Below, in pieces: positions 16,112-23,750 of a stretch of DNA of 28,912 nucleotides. Location: positions 1-28,912 of the forward strand of contig JBDSLU010000224.1 in NCBI GenBank assembly GCA_039916225.1, read 5' to 3'. The notes below the pieces were generated by a model. That model was given only the letters and a program-made list of their open reading frames with translations. It was not told the DNA's origin and did not search any database. The position numbers were made by a program, and so were the translations under genes. The first letter of the stretch is position 1; every line of letters starts with the position of its first letter. This DNA comes from JBDSLU01 sp039916225 (GTDB taxonomy: Bacteria > Acidobacteriota > Vicinamibacteria > Vicinamibacterales > Vicinamibacteraceae).

Positions 16112-17290
16112 ATGACCCGACCCGTGGCGACAGCCGCGTTCGCCGCCGCCTTGCTCATGCTGACCGGCCGGACCGCGGCCGGCCAAGCCGTCACGGGTGC
16201 GCTCTCCAACCTCCTGACCGACACCGGGAGCTTGCCGTCGGGCTTCGTGGCCGATCCGGCCGCGGCCGCCGCGACGCGCGACGCGGTCGCCGACCTGTTC
16301 GTCGTCGAGATCGGCACGATGCCGCTGGTCTCGTCGTCGGCCGGGTTCGTCTACCGTCTCAATCCGGCGATTGGCGTCATCGAGCGCACCAGCAACACGT
16401 TCGGCGCGTTCTACACGGAGCGCGCGGTGCGCAGCGGCCGCGGGCAGACCTCGTTCGGCCTCACCCATCAGTCGTCCAGCTTCGGCTCGCTCCAGGGCGC
16501 GTCGCTCGAGGACGGTGCGTTTCCGACGACCGCGGTGCGGTCGGCCGGCAGCGCGCAGCCGTTCGGGCGGGACAACCTCGCGCTGTCGCTGGAGGCGCGG
16601 ACGACGACCGCCTTTGCCGCGATCGGCGTGACCGACCGGCTCGACGTGAACGTCGCGATCCCGATGGTGGCAGTGACCTTCAACGGCCGCCGGACCACGA
16701 CAGTGGCCGGGCAGACGTCGCTGCAGGCGGCGCGCGCCGGCCGCGCCAGCGGCGTCGGTGACGCCACCATCGCCGCCCGCTATGCCCTCACCGGCAACGG
16801 GCCGCGCGGCGTTGCCGTCGGCGCCGACCTCCGCCTGCCGACCGGCCGCGAGGAGGATCTGCTCGGTGCCGGCAAGGCCGCGGCGCGGTTCATCGGCATC
16901 GCGTCGTGGGAAGCCGGCCGCGTCGGCGTCCACGGCAACGCCGGCGGCGGCGTCGGCGGCCTGTCGCGCGAGCTGTTCTGGGCGGGGGCGACGACGATCG
17001 CGGTGACGCCCCGGGTCACGGCGGTCGGCGAAGTGACCGGCCGCCGGCTGAGCGCGCTCGCCGTCCTCGGCGACGTCTACGCGCCGCATTCGAGCGTGGC
17101 CGGCCTCGAGACCATGCGCTGGGTGCCGGTGGGCCGAGGCGTCCACACGACGTTCCTCGTCACCGGCGTCAAGGTGAACGTCGCCGGCGGCCTGCTCCTG
17201 AACGGCAGCGTGCTGGTCCGGCTGAGCGACAACGGGCTGCGCGCCCGGGTGACGCCGAACCTCTCGTTTTCCTACGCGTTCGATCGGTGA
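16112..17290 (+). CDS. Outer-membrane beta-barrel protein
   Basis: This 392-aa protein has a signal peptide (about 1-24, ending AAGQA) and then a long series of amphipathic beta-strand-like segments, ending LSFSYAFDR. The segment GVGDATIAARYALTG followed by VAVGADLRLPTGREEDLLG is typical of the phenol_MetA_deg/transporter group of outer-membrane channels. No transport partner is encoded nearby, so the substrate is unknown. GGAGA lies 6 nt before the ATG. The stop TGA overlaps the GTG start of the next gene in a GTGA arrangement, pointing to coupled translation. It is divergent from the sialidase-like gene across a 150-bp gap. Confidence 0.82.
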   Translation: MTRPVATAAFAAALLMLTGRTAAGQAVTGALSNLLTDTGSLPSGFVADPAAAAATRDAVADLFVVEIGTMPLVSSSAGFVYRLNPAIGVIERTSNTFGAFYTERAVRSGRGQTSFGLTHQSSSFGSLQGASLEDGAFPTTAVRSAGSAQPFGRDNLALSLEARTTTAFAAIGVTDRLDVNVAIPMVAVTFNGRRTTTVAGQTSLQAARAGRASGVGDATIAARYALTGNGPRGVAVGADLRLPTGREEDLLGAGKAAARFIGIASWEAGRVGVHGNAGGGVGGLSRELFWAGATTIAVTPRVTAVGEVTGRRLSALAVLGDVYAPHSSVAGLETMRWVPVGRGVHTTFLVTGVKVNVAGGLLLNGSVLVRLSDNGLRARVTPNLSFSYAFDR

Positions 17291-18366
17291 GCGGGCGAAC
17301 GGATCGCCCGCGCGCATGGGCAGCCGTCTTCGGACGCGGACGACGGCCGCCGTCACCGGACCAGTTCGACTGGCCACCCGCGGCGGGCGACGAGCTGTCG
17401 ATCCACGAGATCGGGCGCGAGTCCTGGCGGGCCCCGCAGTCCGCTTCGCCGGAGGCGTTCACGGCGCGGCATGGTGCCTGGGCGAGCCGCCTTCGCGACC
17501 CCGGCCAGCAGGCGCAGCGGCTCGCCGGGGCGCTCGCTGCCGCGGCGATCGTCGCGACGGCGGCCGGCTGGATGCTCTACCGGAGCGTCAGCCAGCCGAC
17601 GCCGGCGGAAGCCTGGTACCCGCCCGCCGCGGGTTCGTCGCTGTCGGCGCCGGCGCCCGTGGCCGACACGCCCACACCGCCGAGGATCACGATCAGGGCG
17701 ACATACCCGGTCGATCCGGCGCCTGACCGCGCGCCGGAAAGCGCAGCACCCGCCGCTACGTCGGGGGGCGGGCCGTCGGCTGTTGCAACGCCGGGCGCGG
17801 CAGCGTCGAGCGCGGCAGCGTCAGAGGCCTCAGCGGCCGCGCCGGCAACGTCGGCGGCAGCTGCCGCGGGGACAACGCCGATCGACGCGGCGAGCGGAGT
17901 TGCGCCGGCCCTGTCCGCCGCGCCGATCGCCATCACCGCGGACGGCCTGATCGCGAGGCCGGAAACAGCCGTTCCGACCGGGGTCGCGACGGGAGGAGCC
18001 GCTGCCAACGTGCCGGTGCCGTCGGCCGTCGTCGCCACCGCCCCGACCTCGCTCATCCGCGACGTCCTGCACCGCTACGAGGACGCCTACGATCGGCAGG
18101 ACGTCGGCACCGCCGCGACGCTGTGGCCGTCCCTCGATCGGCGCGCCCTGACCCGGGCGTTCGCCAGCCTCGATCGGCAGGACGTCGACTTCGAACGCTG
18201 CGACATCGACGTCGCCGGCGCCCGCGGCACGGCGGTCTGCGTCGGCACCGTCCGCTACGTCCCCAGCGTCGGCCGCGGCACCGAGAGGGCCAGCCGCATC
18301 ACCTGGACGTTCGACCTCGCCCGCTCGGGCGACGACTGGCGGATCGCCGGCCTCCGGGCCCGCTGA
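17287..18366 (+). CDS. Single-pass protein with long Ala/Pro linker and SnoaL-like C-terminal domain
   Basis: I do not recognise this 359-aa protein as a named family. Residues 1-79 are charged and probably cytoplasmic. A single membrane helix spans about 80-99 (GALAAAAIVATAAGWMLY). About 155 residues of Ala/Pro/Ser/Thr-rich linker follow. Residues 256-359 form a compact domain starting LIRDVLHRYEDAYDRQD and ending DDWRIAGLRAR, a pattern typical of NTF2/SnoaL-like folds seen at the ends of membrane signalling proteins. Two cysteines (C305 and C318) lie in that domain. The GTG start overlaps the preceding TGA by 4 nt, so translation is probably coupled to the barrel gene. The frame remains open upstream, but there it is only an out-of-phase reading of the barrel gene. 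Confidence 0.72.
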   Translation: MSGRTDRPRAWAAVFGRGRRPPSPDQFDWPPAAGDELSIHEIGRESWRAPQSASPEAFTARHGAWASRLRDPGQQAQRLAGALAAAAIVATAAGWMLYRSVSQPTPAEAWYPPAAGSSLSAPAPVADTPTPPRITIRATYPVDPAPDRAPESAAPAATSGGGPSAVATPGAAASSAAASEASAAAPATSAAAAAGTTPIDAASGVAPALSAAPIAITADGLIARPETAVPTGVATGGAAANVPVPSAVVATAPTSLIRDVLHRYEDAYDRQDVGTAATLWPSLDRRALTRAFASLDRQDVDFERCDIDVAGARGTAVCVGTVRYVPSVGRGTERASRITWTFDLARSGDDWRIAGLRAR

Positions 18367-18460
18367 GACTGCCGTATCCTCGACTCTCGGCGCCCGTGTC
18401 CGCTCCGGGCCTCCTCACACGTCTATCCGCTGAACGCATGTTGACGAGGAGGCATTCCCG

Positions 18461-18796
18461 ATGAACGAGTACCTGTTTCTGTATCGTGGCAGCACGCGAC
18501 CGTCGTCCCCCCAGGAGATGCAGGAGGTCATGCAGTTGTGGATGGCCTGGATGCAGGACCTGGCCACCCGCGGGCACATGAAAGAGCGCGGCCAGCCGCT
18601 CGAGGGCACCGGCAAGACCGTGAACGGCACGGAGCGGACCGTCACCGACGGCCCCTACGCGGAGGCGAAGGATCTGGTCGGCGGCTACACCATCATCCTG
18701 GCCAAGGATCTGGACGAGGCCGCGGAGCTGTCGAAGGGCTGCCCGGTGTTCGACCGCGGCGGCTCGGTCGAGGTGCGGCCCGTCATGAAGATGTGA
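18461..18796 (+). CDS. YCII/DGPF-domain protein
   Basis: This 111-aa ferredoxin-like-fold protein of the YCII (DGPF) family carries the signature DGPYAE at 63-68, followed by KDLVGGYTII. A strong GAGGAGG ribosome-binding site (18445-18451) precedes the ATG. Its stop codon overlaps the start of the sigma factor gene (TGATG), so the two are co-translated. Pairing of DGPF proteins with ECF42-type sigma factors is a well-known genomic association. The biochemical function of the partner is not settled; a regulatory or sensing role is inferred from the pairing. Confidence 0.92.
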   Translation: MNEYLFLYRGSTRPSSPQEMQEVMQLWMAWMQDLATRGHMKERGQPLEGTGKTVNGTERTVTDGPYAEAKDLVGGYTIILAKDLDEAAELSKGCPVFDRGGSVEVRPVMKM

Positions 18797-20193
18797 TGAG
18801 CGCGGACGAACCGGTCGAGTCTCTCTTCCGGCGCGAGTCGGGCCGCATGGTCGCGGTCCTGACTCGCGTGTTCGGCGTGCACAACCTGTCGCTGGTCGAG
18901 GACGTCGTCCAGGACGCGTTCTGCCGCGCCATGGAGGTGTGGCAGTTCCGCGGCATGCCAGACGCCCCGGCCGCCTGGCTGATGACGGTGGCGAAGAACC
19001 GGGCCCTCGACGCGCTGCGGCGGGAACGCACGGCGCGGACGTTCGCGCCGGAGCTGACCCGCCTGCTGGAGTCGGAGTGGACGCTGGTGTCGACCCTCGA
19101 CGAGCAGTTCGCGCCGCTCGCCATCAAGGACGACGTCCTGCGGCTGATGTTCTCGTGCTGCGATCCGCGCATCGGCGAGGATTCGCAGGTGGCGCTGGTG
19201 CTGCACATGCTGTGCGGCTTCAGCGTCGACGAGGTGGCCGGCGCGTTCGTCGCCTCGCACGCCGCCATGGAGAAACGCCTGACGCGCGCCAAGAAGGTGC
19301 TCGTCCAGGCGGCCCAGTTGTTCGACACCGCCGACACCGCGGGCTTCTCCAGCCGCCTCCCCGCCGTGCAGCGGGTGATCTATCTGCTGTTCAACGAGGG
19401 CTATCACGGCGCGTCGCCGCAGTTCGCGGTGCGAGCGTCGCTCTGCCAGGAGGCCATGCGGCTGGCCGGCCTGCTCCAGGAGCATCCACTCGGATCGACC
19501 CCCGCGACCGATGCCCTGGCCGCGCTGATGTGTCTCGACGCCGCCCGTCTGCCGGCGCGCACCGACGCGGCCGGCGATCTGGTGGCGCTGCCCGATCAGG
19601 ATCGCGCGAAGTACGACCGCGACTTGCTGGCCGAAGGCGACCGACTGCTGCAGCGGGCGGCCCGCGGTCCGGAGCTGACGACGTATCACGTCGAGGCGGC
19701 CATCGCCTGGGTCCACACCAGCGCGGTGCGCGGCGAAGACACCGACTGGACCCGGATCGTCACGCTCTACGACATGCTGATGTCGGTGCGACCGTCGCCG
19801 GTCGTCGCCCTGAACCGGGCCATCGCGGTCGCCCAGCTGGAAGGGCCCGAGGCCGGCCTGAAGGCGATCGCGGAGATCGAGCACCGCGACAAGTTGGCCC
19901 GCTATCCCTTCTTCCCGGCGGCCCTCGGCGAGCTGGAGCTGCGGGCCGGACGACCGGCGGCGGCCCGGCCCCACTTCCGCGAGGCCTTGCGCCTGGCGCG
20001 AAACCCGGCCGAGCGACGCTTCCTGCAGCAGCGGGAGATCGCCTGCGCCGGCGGCGCGCCGGATGTCGTGCCCGCCAGCGCCGTCAGGGCGTCTTCTTCC
20101 GCAGGGCCTCGTCGGCCGGCCCGGCCGGCACCTTCTGCACCAGGCCCTTCTCCTTCACCATCGCCTCCATCGCGTCCAGTTCCATCGGGATGA
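18796..20193 (+). CDS. ECF42-type RNA polymerase sigma factor
   Basis: This 465-aa extracytoplasmic-function sigma factor has region 2 at about residues 10-80 (VEDVVQDAFCRAMEVW; WLMTVAKNRALDALRR), region 4 at about 130-170 (LCGFSVDEVAGAF), and a large C-terminal helical, TPR-like domain. The signatures DDVLRLMFSCCDP (112-124) and YLLFNEGY are those of the ECF42 group. No anti-sigma gene is present, as expected for this group, in which the C-terminal domain is thought to control activity. ATG overlaps the YCII stop. The family normally ends soon after the NPAERRFL motif. Here about 36 further residues (430-465), rich in Pro/Ser/Arg, are encoded antisense to the 3' end of the convergent M24B gene, giving a 110-bp overlap. 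This tail may be a read-through after loss of the ancestral stop. Confidence 0.92.
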   Translation: MSADEPVESLFRRESGRMVAVLTRVFGVHNLSLVEDVVQDAFCRAMEVWQFRGMPDAPAAWLMTVAKNRALDALRRERTARTFAPELTRLLESEWTLVSTLDEQFAPLAIKDDVLRLMFSCCDPRIGEDSQVALVLHMLCGFSVDEVAGAFVASHAAMEKRLTRAKKVLVQAAQLFDTADTAGFSSRLPAVQRVIYLLFNEGYHGASPQFAVRASLCQEAMRLAGLLQEHPLGSTPATDALAALMCLDAARLPARTDAAGDLVALPDQDRAKYDRDLLAEGDRLLQRAARGPELTTYHVEAAIAWVHTSAVRGEDTDWTRIVTLYDMLMSVRPSPVVALNRAIAVAQLEGPEAGLKAIAEIEHRDKLARYPFFPAALGELELRAGRPAAARPHFREALRLARNPAERRFLQQREIACAGGAPDVVPASAVRASSSAGPRRPARPAPSAPGPSPSPSPPSRPVPSG

Positions 20194-21553
20194 AGTGGGT
20201 GAAGTTCTCGTAGCCGGTCTCGGTGACGACGATCGTGTCCTCGAAGCGGAGATAGACGTTCTCTTCGGGCACGCGCAGCTGCGGATCGACCGAGAAGACG
20301 TGTCCCACCTTCAAGCCGTCGCGATAGCTGCCGACGTCGTGGACGGCCATGCCGACCATGTGGGACAGCGCCCCGCCGCTGGTGTCGATCAGGCGCCTGG
20401 CCGCCGCCTCGTAGATCGGCTTCGACCACTTCGTCCTGGCGACGATCGGCTCCATCGCCGCCCGCGCGTCGTCGAGGATCTGCTTCGGCGTCGCGCCCGG
20501 CTTGACCCGTGACATCACCGCCTTGTGGTAGTCGAGCGTGAACTGCAGCAGCTCGCGCTGCCACGGCGCGTACTTCCCGTTCACCGGCCACACCCGGCCG
20601 ATGTCGCTGACGTAGTAGCGGTAGTCCGGTGCGTAGTCCATCAACAGCATGTCGCCGTCTTCGAGGCGGCGCGTGTTGCGGTAGTAGTGCATGTTGTTGA
20701 TGTTGTCGGTGCCCGAGGCCGTGATCGAGCGATAGGCCTCCAGCTTGGCGCCGTTGATCTGGAAGATGTAGCGGGCGGCGGCGTCCAGCTCGTACTCGTA
20801 GACGCCCGGCTCGGTGCTGCGCATGGCTTCCACGACGCCGAGGCCAGCGAGCTGCGAGGCCCGGCGGATCAGCGCGATCTCGCGCGGGCTCTTGATGGCG
20901 CGCAGGCCGTCGAGGATCGGCGACAGGTTGCGGATGTCGGCGGAGGCGTTGCGGGCCCGCAGCAGCGCGACGAACTGGCTCTCGCGCGGCAGCCGGCCGT
21001 CCCACGGATCGTCGAGGATGGAGGCACTGCCCATCCGCAGCTCGCCGCGGCTCTGGCCCTGCGCCTCGGCCGGCTCGAATTCCGCGTAGACAATAGCCGG
21101 CCGACCCTGACGGCCAGCGGCGCGCGGCCAGTTCTCGCGCATCTGCCCGGTGTCGACCACGTAGTCGACGCCGGTCAGCGTGATGACCTGCTCGGCGTCG
21201 GCCGCCGACAGGACCTTGCCTTCAGCGCGCTCGAGTTGCGCGTTCTGCGGCGGCAGGTAGAGCGTCACCTTGCGGGTGCGGCCGTCGAGCAGCAGGTACG
21301 AGCCCGGCGTCTCGATGCCGCACAGGTAGTAGAACGAGTTGTGCTGCCGCGGCATCGTGTAGCCGTTGGTCAGCGACACGCCCTGCAGCACGGCGACGGC
21401 CTCGGCGCCGATCGCGTCGAGCAGCTGCGTCCAGCGCGTCTTGAATTCGTCGGGCGGAAAGTCGTTCTGATAGTGCTGAGCCGACGCCACTCCCGGCGCG
21501 GTGATCCAGACGAGCGCTGCCAGCAGCGCGAGCACACATCGGCGGAACCCCAT
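20084..21553 (-). CDS. Exported M24B peptidase-like protein with altered active site
   Basis: This 489-aa protein shares the two-domain M24B fold with the gene at 10.9-12.4 kb. A signal peptide spans about 1-26 (ending ASAQ). The N-terminal part includes MPRQHNSFYYLCG, as in aminopeptidase P. The metal-ligand positions read D306 and D317 (MDYAPDYRYYVSDIGRVWP), H398 (GGALSHMVG), D423 (VFSVDPQLRVP) and E438 (RFEDTIV). The fourth ligand is normally glutamate (EPGIY), and the accessory histidine four residues before H398 is glycine here (G394). Activity may be altered, or the protein may belong to a distinct subgroup. The ATG at 21553 has GGAGGG a few nt upstream and starts the signal peptide; an open extension to 21601 is rejected. 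Its 3' end overlaps the sigma factor by 110 bp. Confidence 0.88.
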   Translation of the reverse strand: MGFRRCVLALLAALVWITAPGVASAQHYQNDFPPDEFKTRWTQLLDAIGAEAVAVLQGVSLTNGYTMPRQHNSFYYLCGIETPGSYLLLDGRTRKVTLYLPPQNAQLERAEGKVLSAADAEQVITLTGVDYVVDTGQMRENWPRAAGRQGRPAIVYAEFEPAEAQGQSRGELRMGSASILDDPWDGRLPRESQFVALLRARNASADIRNLSPILDGLRAIKSPREIALIRRASQLAGLGVVEAMRSTEPGVYEYELDAAARYIFQINGAKLEAYRSITASGTDNINNMHYYRNTRRLEDGDMLLMDYAPDYRYYVSDIGRVWPVNGKYAPWQRELLQFTLDYHKAVMSRVKPGATPKQILDDARAAMEPIVARTKWSKPIYEAAARRLIDTSGGALSHMVGMAVHDVGSYRDGLKVGHVFSVDPQLRVPEENVYLRFEDTIVVTETGYENFTHFIPMELDAMEAMVKEKGLVQKVPAGPADEALRKKTP

Positions 21554-21638
21554 CACACCCTCCACGCAGGTCGGAACGGACGACGCGACGAAGGCTATCA
21601 CCGAAGAGCTGGCCGTCCGGTCGCGGAACGGCAGGCGC

Positions 21639-21644
21639 TATCGT
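21639..21644 (+). promoter_or_regulatory. TATCGT -10-like box before the PHP-domain gene
   Basis: TATCGT ends 9 nt before the ATG at 21654. No Shine-Dalgarno is present between them and no clear -35 is visible. This is the same arrangement as at murQ and suggests a leaderless or nearly leaderless transcript. Confidence 0.4.
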
Positions 21645-21653
21645 AGTGGTGCG

Positions 21654-23738
21654 ATGATGCCTGCCAGAGTTGGGGTGCTCGGGCTCCTGATCCCCTTCTT
21701 CGCCGTCCAGGCGCCGACGCCGTCCGCCGATCTGATCGTCACCAGACGGATGCACCACCTGCGCCTCGGCACCATGCGCGAGTGGGCGGAGTTCGCCGCA
21801 CAGGCGGAAGCGGCCGAGTTGCGACTCACGTTCACGACAACGGCCAACCTCCGCGAACGCACGCTCCGCCTCCGCCATCGCGACGTGAAGCTGGCCTGGC
21901 ACATCACGCTGAACGATCGCGAGATCGCCCGCCTGCCGGCCGATGAAGCCGACACCGTCTCGTACTGGTCGATTCTTCCGGGCACGCTGCGGGATGGCGT
22001 CAACGCACTGCGCATCCACGGCAACGGATCGGCATCGGACGACGTGCTGATCGGAGACGTCCGTGTCATCGATCGGCCGCGGGCGGACGTGCTGACCGCG
22101 GCGACGGTGGACGTGGCCGTCGTCGAAGCACCTGACGGCGTGGCCGGACCGAGTCGCATCACGGTGACCAATGACCAGGGATCGCTCGTCTCGCTCGGCA
22201 ACACGACGGACGTCGCGCACGCGGTCCGCCCCGGGGTGGTCTACGCCGCCAGCGGGACCGTCCGACTGAAGCTGTCGGCCGGCCGCTACGTGATCCACGC
22301 CGGCCGCGGCTTCGAGTACGGCGTCGATCGCGCCACCGTCGACGTCGCCAACGGCGAGATCGTCTCGCGCCGCCTGACGATCCGGCGCGAGGTCGACACC
22401 GCCGGCTGGGCGGCGATGGACACGCACGTGCACACCGCCACCTACGCGCGGCACGGCGACGCCACCATCGACGAACGGATGCTGACGATCGCCGGCGAAG
22501 GCCTCGAGCTGCCGGTGTCGGCGGAACACAACGCATGCATCGACTTCGACGAACTGGCGCGTGCGGCCGGCGTCCGGCACTACTTCACGCCCGTCCTGGG
22601 CAGCGAAGTGACCACGCCGGCCCTCGGCCACTTCAACGTCTTTCCGCTCGCGGCGACGAGCGCCACCATCGACCAGCGGCTGGCGACGTGGAGACTGCTC
22701 GGACAGGCCATGGACGCGGCGGCCGACCGGCCGGCCATCGTGCTGAACCACGGCCGCGACGTGCACGGCGGCTTCACGCCGCTCGACGCCAGCCGCCACC
22801 TCGGCGTGGCCGGAGAGGATCTCGACGGCTGGGCCCTGCCGGCGAACGCGATGGAGATCATGAACTCGGGCGCCGTGCTGAGCGACGGACTGGCGCTGGT
22901 TCGCGACTGGATGGCGATGCTCAATCGCGGACTGACGCTGACGCCGATCGGGTCCAGCGACTCGCACGATGTCGCGCGCTACATCGTCGGGCAGGGGCGC
23001 ACCTACGTGCGCGTCGACGATCGCCGCCCGGATCGCCTCGACCTCGCCCGGGTGATGGACAGCGTGCGCGGCGGCCACGTGATGGTCAGCTACGGACTGT
23101 TGACCGAGATCGACGTCGTCGGGCACGGCCCGGGAGAACTGGTGGCCTCGGCGGGAGAACTGACCGTCCGTGTCCGCGTGCAAGGCCCCGGCTGGACGCG
23201 CGCCGAGCACGTCGCGCTCCACGCCAACGGCGTCCAGGTGCGGGAGCAGGCGATCGCCGACGGCACCGCACCCGGCCTGAAGTTCGAGACGACGTGGCGG
23301 CTGCCCGCTCCTGGCCACGACGTGCACCTCGTAGCGGTGGCGACCGGTCCGGGCATCGCCGATCCCTTCTGGCCGACGGCCAAGCCGTATCAGCCGACGT
23401 CGATCGCGTTCACGCCATACGTCCTCGGCGTCAGCGGCGCGGTCTTCGTCGACGCCGACGGCAGCGGCCGCTTCGACAGCGCGTCGGCCTACGCGCGTCA
23501 GGCGCTGTCCGGCGTCAGCCGGACCCAGCCGCTGGTGCGCCGGTTGGCCCGCTATGACGCCGCCGTCGCCACGCAGGCCGCCAGCCTGCTCCGGGCGCAG
23601 GATCCCGGCCACTTCGAGGCGACCCTCCGCGCGATGATCGGCGAAGCGCCTCCGCACGTCGCCAGCGGGCTGAGAGCGTATCTGGACGCGTGGAACGCGA
23701 GCGGCCGCGACAACGACGTGCCGCGACAGCTGCGCTAG
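21654..23738 (+). CDS. Exported PHP-domain metallohydrolase (CehA/McbA-like)
   Basis: This 694-aa protein has a short signal peptide (about 1-25), a beta-rich N-terminal region of about 230 residues, and a PHP-type metal-dependent hydrolase domain. Metal-binding motifs are DTHVHT (H258, H260), the SAEHN motif about 40 residues later, an NHGRD motif, and GSSDSHDV. CehA/McbA proteins are named after carbaryl hydrolases, but most members have unknown phosphoester or ester substrates. The C-terminal region holds a further beta domain and a helical tail. Two ATGs occur in tandem (21654 and 21657), and there is no Shine-Dalgarno. The stop is only 12 bp before the CE15-like esterase, so they form an operon and may share a substrate source, for example plant cell-wall material. 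Confidence 0.87.
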   Translation: MMPARVGVLGLLIPFFAVQAPTPSADLIVTRRMHHLRLGTMREWAEFAAQAEAAELRLTFTTTANLRERTLRLRHRDVKLAWHITLNDREIARLPADEADTVSYWSILPGTLRDGVNALRIHGNGSASDDVLIGDVRVIDRPRADVLTAATVDVAVVEAPDGVAGPSRITVTNDQGSLVSLGNTTDVAHAVRPGVVYAASGTVRLKLSAGRYVIHAGRGFEYGVDRATVDVANGEIVSRRLTIRREVDTAGWAAMDTHVHTATYARHGDATIDERMLTIAGEGLELPVSAEHNACIDFDELARAAGVRHYFTPVLGSEVTTPALGHFNVFPLAATSATIDQRLATWRLLGQAMDAAADRPAIVLNHGRDVHGGFTPLDASRHLGVAGEDLDGWALPANAMEIMNSGAVLSDGLALVRDWMAMLNRGLTLTPIGSSDSHDVARYIVGQGRTYVRVDDRRPDRLDLARVMDSVRGGHVMVSYGLLTEIDVVGHGPGELVASAGELTVRVRVQGPGWTRAEHVALHANGVQVREQAIADGTAPGLKFETTWRLPAPGHDVHLVAVATGPGIADPFWPTAKPYQPTSIAFTPYVLGVSGAVFVDADGSGRFDSASAYARQALSGVSRTQPLVRRLARYDAAVATQAASLLRAQDPGHFEATLRAMIGEAPPHVASGLRAYLDAWNASGRDNDVPRQLR

Positions 23739-23750
23739 AGGCACGCTGGC

